Translations under genes and position numbers: made by a program | Notes under the pieces: generated by a model | What the model saw: the letters and a program-made list of their open reading frames with translations, nothing else | Databases searched by the model: none | What the model was told of the DNA's origin: nothing | Shown here: positions 1 to 6,697 of the stretch, piece by piece | Position numbering within the stretch: position 1 is the first letter of the stretch | How the letters are laid out: each line of letters starts with the position of its first letter | Assembly: GCA_012510335.1 (NCBI GenBank) | Contig: JAAZIF010000036.1 | Location: forward strand, 1-10,125 | Direction: 5' to 3' | Origin: Methanomicrobiales archaeon | GTDB lineage: Archaea > Halobacteriota > Methanomicrobia > Methanomicrobiales > Methanoculleaceae | Length of the DNA stretch: 10,125 nt

Positions 1-2170
1 GCGCCGCTCGAAAACTGCGACGGAACTCACCACACTTGCGCGCGATGAGGAGGAGATCGCCGGGCTTGCCCGGGATCTCGGGGAGTGGCAGGCGCTCCGC
101 GATCGCATTGCAGCCCTGAAAGTCCTTCAGCCTGAATACAGTGCCCTCCGCGAGGCCCTCGCCCGAATGGACGAGCGGTTCGCCCAGACGGAGCGGCGCG
201 TCCAGGAGAACCGGGCTGATATCGAGGAGGTCGAGGAGAAGGCCCGGCACCTTGAGGCACTAGAGGCCGGGACCGGTGAGTACGACGCCCTTCTTACCCG
301 TGACGAGGTTCTCGTCCGGGCGGCCGGGTATGCCAGGGAGGAGGAGCGGTGCCTGCGGGAGGCCCGCGCCGCGTCGGATGAGATGAGCCGGCTCCAGAAC
401 ACCATCGCCGGGCTCTCCAGGCAGCTCGCCGGGATGGATACGATCGAGGAGCGGATCGAGGCGGCCGGGAGCAGGAAAGACTCCCTGACATCACGGATCA
501 GCGCCTGCGCCGCGCGCCGGCAGACGGTCTGCGAGGAGATCCAGAGGCTGACCGAACACCGGACTGAGATCCTTGAGGCAGGCCCGGAGGGCTCCTGCCC
601 GATGTGCCACCAGGGTCTCGGGGAACACTACGAAGACCTCCTCGGCGATCTCGTGGCAGGTATCAGATCGATGCAGGAGGTGCTTGTGAGCCTTGAGGAG
701 GAGCATGCGCAGGCGACCGCCGGGCACCGGGAGGTTGTCGCCGCCCTTCAGGATCTCATGCAGCAGCGCACCGCCTTCCAGCGCACAAAAGAGCAGCACG
801 CGCTCCACACCTCCCGGTATGAGCAGGGTGTTGAGACCGTGCGGCGGTGGCAGGCCGAGGCCGGGGAGCACCACGCCGCGATAGAGGCGCTCGGCCTTGA
901 GAGGTATGACCCTGCGGCGCACGAGGCCCTCCGGAGACGCCTCAGCGACCTCGCAGAGAAACGGGCGAGGGCCGATACCCTCAGGGGCGAGTGTAGCCGT
1001 CTCCCGGCTCTCATGGAGGAGCGGCAGCGGCTCATCGCCGGGGTCGAGGATCACCTCACCCGGAAGGAGGAGACTGAGGGGAGGCTTGCCCGGCTCGGGT
1101 TTGACCCGGAGATCCTCAAGCGCCTGGAGACCGAAGCACAGGCGCTCGAAGCGTCCTACCATGCGTACACAGAGGCACAGGCCCGACTCGCACGGCGGCC
1201 GGCGCTCGAGGAGGAAGAGAAAGAGATCCTTGAGCGGTTGGATGGCCTCCGGATGAGGCTGCAGGAGATCGAGGATGAACAGAGAGATCTCGCGTTTGAC
1301 CCTGACCGGTTTTTACGCCTCGCAGAGGAGTTCGGCCGCGTAAAGAAAGCGCACAGAAAGACACTCGAACTCCGGGTACGCCTTGAGGAAGTCCCGAGGC
1401 TGCAAAAGATGCTCGGGGCAAAACAGGAACTCCTCGCCAGCCGGGAGACCGAACTCCGAGCCGCAAAGGCGGCTATAGCCGGCCTCGGTTTTGATGAGCA
1501 GGCGATAGCGGAAGTGGAGAATAGGCTTTCAGGCCTTGAGGGGGATCTCATGAAGGCGCGGGAGAGAAGATACGCGGCCGCCGCTGCGATAAGCAGCCTG
1601 AAGGCGGATATCGGGGAGGAGGTTTCACGCCTCTCCCGGGCCGATGAACTCGCCCGGGAGCAAGAGACCCTCCACGAGGAGATCGGGCGCCTGAAGCTGA
1701 CCCGCTCGATCATCAAGGACTACACCGACTACCTCCTGCAGGTGGTACGGGACAGGATCGAGGAGGAGGCGGGGAGGGTGCTTGCCGAGATCACCGACGG
1801 ACGGTACGGGACGGTGATGCTGGATGATGACTTCACCGTCCTCGTCCACGACATGGGCGACGATTACCCTGCCGACCGGTTCAGCGGCGGGGAGCAGGAC
1901 GATATCGCCATCGCCCTCAGGATCGCCCTCTCCCGGTTCCTTGCCGGGGTGAACGAGATGCATGACTCCACGTTCCTCATATTCGACGAGATATTCGGGA
2001 GCCAGGACGAAGAGCGACGGAACAACCTCCTCCGCGCGCTCAGGACACAGGAGGCCCACTTCCCCCAGATCCTCCTCATATCCCATATAACCGAGGTCCA
2101 GGACGAGTTCTCGACGACGTTCCTGGTCGAGATGGGGGCTGATGGGGCGAGCATGGTCAGGGGAGTCTGA
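1..2170 (+). CDS. rad50: Rad50/SbcC-like SMC-family ATPase, 5' end outside the window
   Basis: This frame is open from base 2 to a TGA at 2168-2170 and shows 722 residues with no start, so the gene begins upstream. Visible residues 1 to about 190 and 215 to 580 are Glu/Arg/Leu-rich heptad-like sequence typical of the two arms of an antiparallel coiled coil. Between them CPMC (codons 596-607, visible residues 199-202) is the CxxC zinc hook by which two Rad50 molecules join. The C-terminal ATPase lobe has the ABC signature FSGGEQDD (627-634), Walker B FLIFDE with D662/E663, and the H-loop LLISH (H695). The N-terminal Walker A lobe is missing; family members are usually about 900-1,100 residues. 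The D-loop region reads DEIFGSQDEERR, not the DEP...LD of classic Rad50, so this may be a divergent Rad50/SbcC clade. Linkage to nurA and herA supports a role in double-strand-break end processing with Mre11. Confidence 0.9.
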   Translation, partial: RRSKTATELTTLARDEEEIAGLARDLGEWQALRDRIAALKVLQPEYSALREALARMDERFAQTERRVQENRADIEEVEEKARHLEALEAGTGEYDALLTRDEVLVRAAGYAREEERCLREARAASDEMSRLQNTIAGLSRQLAGMDTIEERIEAAGSRKDSLTSRISACAARRQTVCEEIQRLTEHRTEILEAGPEGSCPMCHQGLGEHYEDLLGDLVAGIRSMQEVLVSLEEEHAQATAGHREVVAALQDLMQQRTAFQRTKEQHALHTSRYEQGVETVRRWQAEAGEHHAAIEALGLERYDPAAHEALRRRLSDLAEKRARADTLRGECSRLPALMEERQRLIAGVEDHLTRKEETEGRLARLGFDPEILKRLETEAQALEASYHAYTEAQARLARRPALEEEEKEILERLDGLRMRLQEIEDEQRDLAFDPDRFLRLAEEFGRVKKAHRKTLELRVRLEEVPRLQKMLGAKQELLASRETELRAAKAAIAGLGFDEQAIAEVENRLSGLEGDLMKARERRYAAAAAISSLKADIGEEVSRLSRADELAREQETLHEEIGRLKLTRSIIKDYTDYLLQVVRDRIEEEAGRVLAEITDGRYGTVMLDDDFTVLVHDMGDDYPADRFSGGEQDDIAIALRIALSRFLAGVNEMHDSTFLIFDEIFGSQDEERRNNLLRALRTQEAHFPQILLISHITEVQDEFSTTFLVEMGADGASMVRGV
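2159..2165 (+). promoter_or_regulatory. Shine-Dalgarno site for nurA inside the rad50 end
   Basis: AGGGGAG lies 5 nt before the first ATG (2171) and 8 nt before the second ATG (2174), and it is embedded in the last codons of rad50. It supports translation of nurA from the same mRNA by coupling or re-initiation. It does not decide between the two adjacent ATG codons. Confidence 0.6.
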
Positions 2171-3211
2171 ATGATGGATCGAAAAACCCACTACCAGGAC
2201 GCGATCCGGCGGATCGCCGGAAGGATCCGGGAGTGTGCCCCGGAGGATCTCGTAGAGCGGTTCTCTGTGTGTAGCGGGTTTGACGCGGGATCCTACCGGC
2301 CCTGCCACCCCTCTTTCGATGGAGCGGTCTGCGCTGTGGACGGGAGCAACGCAATAATACTCGATGCGGGCAGTTTTGCCGTCGCCGCCGCCCGCGCATC
2401 GGTAAGCGTATATGCCGGCGACATGCGCATCCGCTGCAGGACGACGCCGCTTGAGATCATCACCGTCAACCCCGGGGCCGGGAACGAGGACTTCGACGCG
2501 CTCTTCCACGACTGTTTCCGCCACCCACCGAAGGTACCCCTCAACCACGACGACCCTACCCGGAACGCCGCCGTCATACGGGACACCCTCGAGTACTGGG
2601 CTGCTATGGAGATGGCCGCAGAGCTCGATACAGGGGATCTCATCGTGCTCGACGGCACGCTCCAGGTCCGCCACGCAAGCCACGACGAGGTCATAGAGAG
2701 CCTCTTAAACCTCTGCAACCTCCGGGGGATCCTCATCGCCGCGGTGACGAAGCGGACGTCGCTCACCTGGGGCTCCGGGCACCCGATCGTCCCGGCGGCA
2801 GAGGGGCTTGCCCGTGACCTCGATATACCCGAACCCTGGTACCTCTGCGTCTCCACCGCTGAAGGCCTGATCGACCGCGAGGAGACGCATCGCTGGAAGC
2901 AGCGGGGCGGGCAGTACGTCGCGCGTATGCACCCCCGGGCGCAGAGGGCGTTCAAGGTAGAGATCCCGAAATATTACAACCCGGAGATGGTCGGGAGGGT
3001 CTTCTCCGCGCTCGCCTGCTACGCCGGCGACGGCAGGGTCACGGGCTACCCCTACCCCCTCCTGGACGCTCACCTCACGACGAAGATCGGGATCGATGCG
3101 GTCGAGCAGATCCGCCAGGAGATCATCCGGGGCATGGACAGCCTCGGCATGAGCCTCGCCGACTACACAGGCATCTTTGGTGATTACCATGATGAGTTTG
3201 ATCGATATTGA
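2171..3211 (+). CDS. nurA: NurA 5'-3' nuclease of the HerA-NurA end-resection complex
   Basis: The 346-residue product matches NurA in length and motif order. NurA is a dimeric nuclease that docks on the HerA hexamer and degrades DNA strands, so that with Mre11-Rad50 it generates 3' single strands for recombination. Visible motifs: AVDGSN with D57 (family metal-binding Asp of motif I, N-terminal beta strand), a second acidic strand LIVLDGTLQ with D161, K194 in AAVTKRT, and the C-terminal PYPLLDAHLTTK with D299/H301. Assigning each residue to metal binding is by analogy with characterised NurA proteins. The ATG starts on the base after the rad50 TGA, with a Shine-Dalgarno site just before it; a second ATG follows directly, so the start may be residue 1 or 2. 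The 3' end overlaps herA. No truncation or frameshift is seen. Confidence 0.9.
   Translation: MMDRKTHYQDAIRRIAGRIRECAPEDLVERFSVCSGFDAGSYRPCHPSFDGAVCAVDGSNAIILDAGSFAVAAARASVSVYAGDMRIRCRTTPLEIITVNPGAGNEDFDALFHDCFRHPPKVPLNHDDPTRNAAVIRDTLEYWAAMEMAAELDTGDLIVLDGTLQVRHASHDEVIESLLNLCNLRGILIAAVTKRTSLTWGSGHPIVPAAEGLARDLDIPEPWYLCVSTAEGLIDREETHRWKQRGGQYVARMHPRAQRAFKVEIPKYYNPEMVGRVFSALACYAGDGRVTGYPYPLLDAHLTTKIGIDAVEQIRQEIIRGMDSLGMSLADYTGIFGDYHDEFDRY
3179..3184 (+). promoter_or_regulatory. Shine-Dalgarno site deciding the herA start
   Basis: GGTGAT matches the distal half of the archaeal GGAGGTGATC ribosome-binding sequence. It lies 4 nt before ATG 3189 and 7 nt before ATG 3192. It would itself be coding if the in-frame TTG (3177) or GTG (3180) were used, which argues for the ATG pair. 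The site lies within the last codons of nurA. Confidence 0.5.
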
Positions 3212-4787
3212 TAGGGGCGATGCCTCGAAGTACCGCCTGATCGGGGACCGGGTTCTCAGTTACCGGTTCGCCGTCCCCCACGACGCAGAGCTCTACCTCG
3301 GGGATGTGCTCAAGATCACAGATACCGTCAAGGGGCTGACGTTCTTTGCGAAGGTGAGCGACCTCATCCACGGCTGCAACTTCTCGGATCCCAGGTGGGA
3401 CACCCGCCCGCACACCGAGCATTTCTACGGTATCGGGGAGGATGTCTTCATACTCGTCGAGGCGATCCCGCTCGGGTTCGTGGGGGAGGACGGCAAATTC
3501 CGGAAACCGCGGACGATACCCGCGAAGTTCTCGCGTGTGGAGCAACCGGAGGTCGAGGATTTTTCGTTCCTGCGGCAGGTGATGGGTGAGATCGAGGTCG
3601 GAGTCATGAAGACCGGCCAGGGCGTCCTCAGGGACGTCAGGGTTGCGCTTCATGCGCAGGTGATGCGGCAGCATATGGGCATCTTTGCCACGACCGGCAT
3701 GGGGAAGAGCAACTTCATGAAGGTCTTCTGCGCCTCCTGCATGCAGGCGAGGGCGTTCGGGCTCCTCATCGTGGATCCGCACGGCGAGTACGTGGCAGGG
3801 GGATGGTCATCGAGCGGCGCACCCACCCGGGGTCTTCTCCACTACCAGGCCGGCCGGGATGGACTTTCAGTCTTTACAACGCGGTCGGATCGCTTCAGGA
3901 GGAAGTACATGCTCGACCGGCTCTACCTGGACTATGATGACTTCAGGACTCCAGACCTCCTCCTCCTCTACGAACACTCCCAGCCACAGCGTGAGGCCGT
4001 GGAGATGCTTGAGAACACACCGGGATCCGCCGTGATCGACTTCTTCCAGGGCGCCGACTTCTCAACTTTTGATGCCGCGGTCTACACCGGCCGGCACCCC
4101 GAGATCGCAAGGAGCCTGAGGAACTTCTCGCCGAGCACGCTCTCGGTTATGCAGCGGCGTATATCGGGAATGCTCAACCGGAACAGAGGCTTCCTCCGCG
4201 AAAAGGGCTCCTCAGTCCCCGATATCATCAGGGCGCTCCACGAGAACAAGGTTGTCCTGATCGATATCCCGGGTATGAGCGAGCAGAGCGAGCTCTTTGT
4301 ACTCTCGATCATAACCCGCATGATCATGCGGAACCACCAGGCGGAGGATGTCAGGGGCGCGGAGGAGCAGAAGCAGGTTCTGATCACGATCGAGGAGGCG
4401 CAACGGGTGCTCGGATCGGGGCCCGGGAGCACCCGGACGTTCCGGGAGGCCGCGATGGAGGGGAGGAAGTTTGGCGTGGGTCTCTGCGTCGTCACCCAGC
4501 AGCCGAAGAACATAGATGCCCGGGTTCTTGCCCAGTTAAACACCTTCGTCGTTATGGGGCTCTCAGACCGCGGGGATCGCGAGATCATAGCGAGCAGCGC
4601 AAAACAGGATCTCTCGCGCCTGGACACCGAGATTCAGACGCTTGAACCGGGTGAGGCGGTTATCAGCACCCTCAGGATCCCGTTTCCCGTGAGCACCCGG
4701 ATCCACCTCTTCGAGGATTACATCCAGGATCTGAACGATCGACCGGTTTCAAAGTCGATAGAAGAAGGGCTTGATACAACGTTCTGA
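3189..4787 (+). CDS. herA: HerA hexameric DNA translocase/helicase ATPase
   Basis: This 532-residue protein belongs to the HerA/FtsK-like (DUF87) ATPases, which form a hexameric ring that pumps duplex DNA to NurA for resection. The N-terminal ~110 residues fit the HAS beta-barrel that contacts NurA. The RecA-like core shows Walker A ATTGMGKSN (K173), the HerA hallmark IVDPHGEY (194-201), a strand VVLIDIPGM (355-363), Walker B VLITIEEAQ with E402/E403, EGRKFG (424-429) with a likely arginine finger, and the sensor-like VVTQQPKNID (434-443). The C-terminus (about 490-532) would be the brace that wraps the neighbouring subunit. It overlaps nurA by 23 nt, implying translational coupling. Two ATGs (3189, 3192) are both possible, and TTG 3177 or GTG 3180 would add up to four residues. 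Length and motifs are normal for the family. Confidence 0.92.
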   Translation: MMSLIDIDRGDASKYRLIGDRVLSYRFAVPHDAELYLGDVLKITDTVKGLTFFAKVSDLIHGCNFSDPRWDTRPHTEHFYGIGEDVFILVEAIPLGFVGEDGKFRKPRTIPAKFSRVEQPEVEDFSFLRQVMGEIEVGVMKTGQGVLRDVRVALHAQVMRQHMGIFATTGMGKSNFMKVFCASCMQARAFGLLIVDPHGEYVAGGWSSSGAPTRGLLHYQAGRDGLSVFTTRSDRFRRKYMLDRLYLDYDDFRTPDLLLLYEHSQPQREAVEMLENTPGSAVIDFFQGADFSTFDAAVYTGRHPEIARSLRNFSPSTLSVMQRRISGMLNRNRGFLREKGSSVPDIIRALHENKVVLIDIPGMSEQSELFVLSIITRMIMRNHQAEDVRGAEEQKQVLITIEEAQRVLGSGPGSTRTFREAAMEGRKFGVGLCVVTQQPKNIDARVLAQLNTFVVMGLSDRGDREIIASSAKQDLSRLDTEIQTLEPGEAVISTLRIPFPVSTRIHLFEDYIQDLNDRPVSKSIEEGLDTTF

Positions 4788-4790
4788 TTG

Positions 4791-4833
4791 AGAGATGGTG
4801 ACAGGATCCCGGGATCCCGGATCAACCGTCTCT
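4791..4833. terminator. Nested palindromes between convergent genes, possible bidirectional terminator or 3' hairpin
   Basis: In the 66-nt gap between the herA stop (4787) and the end of the opposing gene (4854), AGAGATGGT (4791-4799) pairs with ACCGTCTCT (4825-4833) as a 9-bp stem including one G-T pair. Enclosed are two overlapping perfect palindromes, GGATCCCGGGATCC (4804-4817) and CCGGGATCCCGG (4809-4820). RNA from either strand could fold here. No long T tract follows on either side, and archaeal termination relies mainly on T-rich DNA, so the terminator role is a guess from position. mRNA 3'-end protection or a protein-binding site are alternatives. Confidence 0.4.
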
Positions 4834-4853
4834 TCACTGAAACTCTAATGGCG

Positions 4854-5363
4854 TCAGGATCGCTGAGTACTATCTACCTTCCGTATGGAGACGCAGTTGA
4901 CGACCGCATCTCCGGTCAGGATGTAGCGTTTGACGATGATTCCGAGCACCTCGACCACATCCCCCTTCTGCACATCTTCCGCCGGCGAGGTGAACATCTT
5001 GACCGATATCTCACCTGTCCGGTCGGCGACGAGGTACTGCGGCCGGTTGAGGAACTGGAAGTAGACCCGCTCGACTACGCCCTTCACGCGTACAGGCTGG
5101 CCGAGCAGATTTAAGTTGATCTCCCGGATGCGCATGGTTCGCGCCTCCGCTTCATAGACCGGCACGAGCGATGCATACTGCTTCTGGCTCATGTAGTTGA
5201 GCGCTGCCGGTATGATAAGCAGCATGATTGCCGCCGGAACCGCCCAGATCAGCGAGCGTACTTCTCCAGTAACATAGACGTACACCGCGATCAGGACCAT
5301 AAAAAAGAGGAAGACGGCCAGTACAACTGGCGTCACCCTCACTTTAATATCTCCGATCTGCAT
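4854..5363 (-). CDS. Membrane-anchored OB-fold protein, unknown function
   Basis: The 169-residue product starts with two hydrophobic helices, about residues 10-32 (VVLAVFLFFMVLIAVYVYV region) and 37-57 (IWAVPAAIMLLIIPAAL region), with a charged turn between them. A soluble domain of about 80 residues (86-163) follows. Its alternating beta pattern, VRVKGVVERVYF... YLVADRTGEISVKMF... GDVVEVLGIIV, is that of an OB fold of the kind found in nucleic-acid-binding and some secreted stress proteins. Both ends of the helical hairpin probably face the same side of the membrane; which side is not clear. It begins 12 nt after the fdhC stop, so it is almost certainly co-transcribed with fdhC. I see no strong Shine-Dalgarno site, which also suggests dependence on the upstream gene. 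I do not recognise a named family; similar OB-fold proteins are annotated as hypothetical in methanogens. Function is unknown. Confidence 0.8.
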   Translation of the reverse strand: MQIGDIKVRVTPVVLAVFLFFMVLIAVYVYVTGEVRSLIWAVPAAIMLLIIPAALNYMSQKQYASLVPVYEAEARTMRIREINLNLLGQPVRVKGVVERVYFQFLNRPQYLVADRTGEISVKMFTSPAEDVQKGDVVEVLGIIVKRYILTGDAVVNCVSIRKVDSTQRS

Positions 5364-5375
5364 CGCTTATCAGGT

Positions 5376-6248
5376 TTACTTCAGGGCGGCAATTTCCTTC
5401 TTGAACGCTACCCAGTAGATGACCCCGACGAAGACCATACCCCCGACTATGTTGCCTAACGTAACCGGAATCAGGTTTGTGGTCCACATGGATACCCAGT
5501 TGACTGTATCAACTGCTTTTGTGGGGTCAAGGCCTGTACAGAAGATACCCGCAGGGATAAAGTACATATTCGCGACACTGTGCTCGAATCCGGTGGAGAC
5601 GAAAGCAAAGATCGGGAACCAGATACCGACGATCTTTCCTATAGCGTCGTCGGCGCATATACCGAGCAGGACAGCAAGGTTGACGAGCCAGTTACAGCCA
5701 ATTCCCTTTACGAAGGCCGAAAATAACCCCATACCACCTGCATAACTTGTCTTTGCCGTTGCTATGGCTACTGCTCTCCCACCAAACGCAGTGAGTGTTG
5801 CGACCCCTGCGGCGTCGAAGCTGACACATGGGCCGTATGCCATGATAAACGCAAAGACTATCGACCCGATGAGGTTACCGATATACACCCAGACCCAGAG
5901 GTTGAGCACACTGCCCCAGGTTACCTTGTGGACGAATGCCGCCATGGGGGCGAGCATTGCGTCGCCGGTGAAGAGTTCTGCACCGGTCATGATCGTCATG
6001 ATCAGCCCCACAGGGAAGACAGCACCCAGCATGAACTGGGCCATACCGGCACTTGCAAAGCCAGATCTCAGCGCAACGTCAGTCGCCATGACGCCGGTCG
6101 AACAGACCGTCGCAAGCGCACCGCCCATGGCGATGTAGGCTCCGGACATGAAGCCACGCAGGATCATATTCCAGGCAGGCAAGCCGACTTTATACTTCCC
6201 GGCATCACCCGCTTTTGCTACTATAGCAACTGGAGGATGGAACACCAT
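5376..6248 (-). CDS. fdhC: Formate transporter FdhC (FNT family)
   Basis: This 290-residue membrane protein is a formate/nitrite transporter (FNT) family channel, a pentamer that carries formate or a related small anion across the cytoplasmic membrane. In hydrogenotrophic methanogens FdhC feeds formate dehydrogenase. About six hydrophobic helices are visible. FNT landmarks match FocA: ELFTGD (91-96, the omega-loop Thr), KGIGCNWLVNLAV (181-193, conserved Lys) and GFEHSVANM (220-228) with the central pore His, H223. The ATG at 6248 has the site AGAGAGGTG 8 nt upstream. The formate dehydrogenase genes fdhA/fdhB are not nearby; the only partner is the downstream OB-fold membrane gene. Its codons end in A or T more often than in the surrounding repair genes, as in many highly expressed methanogen membrane genes, though transfer cannot be excluded. 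The FNT family is certain; formate over nitrite or acetate as substrate is inferred from the methanogen-like sequence. Confidence 0.9.
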   Translation of the reverse strand: MVFHPPVAIVAKAGDAGKYKVGLPAWNMILRGFMSGAYIAMGGALATVCSTGVMATDVALRSGFASAGMAQFMLGAVFPVGLIMTIMTGAELFTGDAMLAPMAAFVHKVTWGSVLNLWVWVYIGNLIGSIVFAFIMAYGPCVSFDAAGVATLTAFGGRAVAIATAKTSYAGGMGLFSAFVKGIGCNWLVNLAVLLGICADDAIGKIVGIWFPIFAFVSTGFEHSVANMYFIPAGIFCTGLDPTKAVDTVNWVSMWTTNLIPVTLGNIVGGMVFVGVIYWVAFKKEIAALK

Positions 6249-6256
6249 TTTTCATA

Positions 6257-6265
6257 CACCTCTCT
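6257..6265 (-). promoter_or_regulatory. Shine-Dalgarno site of fdhC
   Basis: Read on the minus strand this is AGAGAGGTG, with GAGGTG matching the archaeal consensus and 8 nt to the fdhC ATG (6246-6248). An out-of-frame ATG at 6253-6255 sits between the site and the start but is only 1 nt from the site, so it is unlikely to be used. Confidence 0.65.
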
Positions 6266-6274
6266 AAACGTCCT

Positions 6275-6307
6275 ACCTATACCTTCGAGTAATCTGATTG
6301 TATAGGT
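6275..6307. repeat. Perfect 8-bp inverted repeat in the fdhC leader
   Basis: ACCTATAC (6275-6282) and GTATAGGT (6300-6307) are exact inverted repeats with a 17-bp spacer. Arm centres are 25 bp apart. They lie between the predicted fdhC transcription start (about 6310) and its ATG, so they could bind a dimeric regulator just downstream of the start or form a leader hairpin. Low base complexity makes chance possible. Confidence 0.45.
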
Positions 6308-6332
6308 CTAATTAATGAGTAATTTAGGGCGG

Positions 6333-6348
6333 CTATTAATAAGTTTCG
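6333..6348 (-). promoter_or_regulatory. Archaeal BRE/TATA promoter of fdhC
   Basis: On the minus strand CGAAA (BRE-like, 6344-6348) directly precedes CTTATTAATAG (TATA-like, 6333-6343), a good match to the archaeal TFB/TBP arrangement. Transcription would start about 25 nt downstream, near 6308-6314, giving a leader of about 60 nt before the fdhC ATG. Another A/T-rich box on the same strand, GGTTATATTC (6369-6378), is a weaker alternative farther upstream. The whole 6265-6380 stretch is clearly more A/T-rich than its surroundings, as expected of a promoter. Confidence 0.6.
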
Positions 6349-6407
6349 AATTGATCGTTCTGTTAAGAGAATATAACCTCGTTTGGAGCGCATATCCCTG
6401 ACCTGAG

Positions 6408-6417
6408 TTAATTTATG
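6408..6417 (+). promoter_or_regulatory. Possible TATA box for the small ORF at 6445
   Basis: TTAATTTATG on the plus strand would place a transcription start near 6435-6440, just before the ATG at 6445. No clear BRE is visible. Support comes only from its position relative to the small ORF and the T run at 6653-6657. Confidence 0.25.
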
Positions 6418-6444
6418 CCGTTAAACAGCAGGAATCGATAAACG

Positions 6445-6621
6445 ATGTTCTTGCCATGGATTTCGAAGCCACGCGGAATGGGAGTGATTTTCCGGGAAAA
6501 TCTGGACGGTCAGGATAGAGCAGGCGCGCGGATCCCTCTCTTATCCGCCCACATCTCCTTCGGGGCCGCGGAGGCCGGCAAAACCGCCCGGAATACATGC
6601 GCGGCCGGGATCGTTCTGTGA
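6445..6621 (+). CDS. Possible small ORF, 58 residues, no recognised family
   Basis: An ATG at 6445 opens a frame of 58 codons ending in TGA (6619-6621). The translation begins MFLPWISKPRGMG and ends NTCAAGIVL. The second half prefers codons ending in G or C like the genes around it. A weak AGGA (6430-6433) lies 11 nt upstream, and a TATA-like box (6408-6417) would give a near-leaderless transcript. A T run follows at 6653-6657. No membrane segment or known motif is visible. In GC-rich DNA an ORF of this length is common by chance, so it may be non-coding or a decayed remnant. Confidence 0.2.
   Translation: MFLPWISKPRGMGVIFRENLDGQDRAGARIPLLSAHISFGAAEAGKTARNTCAAGIVL
6486..6502. repeat. 17-bp perfect odd palindrome
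   Basis: GATTTTCCGGGAAAATC has two 8-bp arms (6486-6493 and 6495-6502) around one central base, the form of a dimeric-regulator operator. Its core TTTCCGGGAAAA (6489-6500) recurs exactly at 6698-6709 in the same intergenic region. It lies inside the doubtful small ORF. Confidence 0.5.
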
Positions 6622-6633
6622 AGTATGTGCCAC

Positions 6634-6657
6634 GGCGGCCTGAGCGCCCCTATTTTT
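6634..6657 (+). terminator. Weak terminator candidate: GC hairpin and T5
   Basis: GGCG (6634-6637) can pair with CGCC (6645-6648), followed by CCTA and five T (6653-6657). The stem is short. Archaeal transcripts often end in such T runs, and this one would close the small transcription unit beginning near 6435, if that unit exists. Confidence 0.2.
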
Positions 6658-6669
6658 GGAAATCCTACC

Positions 6670-6678
6670 TATTTATAT
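6670..6678 (+). promoter_or_regulatory. TATA box upstream of the XPD-like helicase gene or of a separate RNA
   Basis: TATTTATAT is a strong archaeal TATA box on the plus strand in an otherwise GC-rich stretch, with GGAAAT (6658-6663) upstream as an imperfect BRE. Transcription would start near 6698-6704, on top of the second TTTCCGGGAAAA copy. The next clear gene starts at 6945, giving an untranslated leader of about 240 nt, which is long for an archaeal gene. No equally good TATA box is seen closer to 6945; TCATATTCC near 6889 is a weak alternative. Confidence 0.5.
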
Positions 6679-6697
6679 CCTTTTTGGGCACCCCCCG

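Noticed and set aside
1625..2683. Long minus-strand ORF (352 codons) opposite the end of rad50 and nurA
   Set aside because: Antisense frame of two confidently identified genes. Long open shadows are expected in GC-rich DNA with G/C-ending codons.
4788..5114. Plus-strand ORF of 108 codons directly after herA
   Set aside because: It lies mostly antisense to the OB-fold gene, starts with a non-ATG codon, runs through the palindromes, and its translation has no recognisable domain.
5376..6248. fdhC as horizontally acquired on the basis of its more A/T-rich codons
   Set aside because: High expression and membrane-protein composition explain the difference, and no mobile element or repeat flanks the gene.
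6413..6598. Minus-strand ORF of 61 codons in the intergenic region
   Set aside because: Arg/Pro-rich shadow-type composition, no ribosome site or promoter seen for it on that strand.
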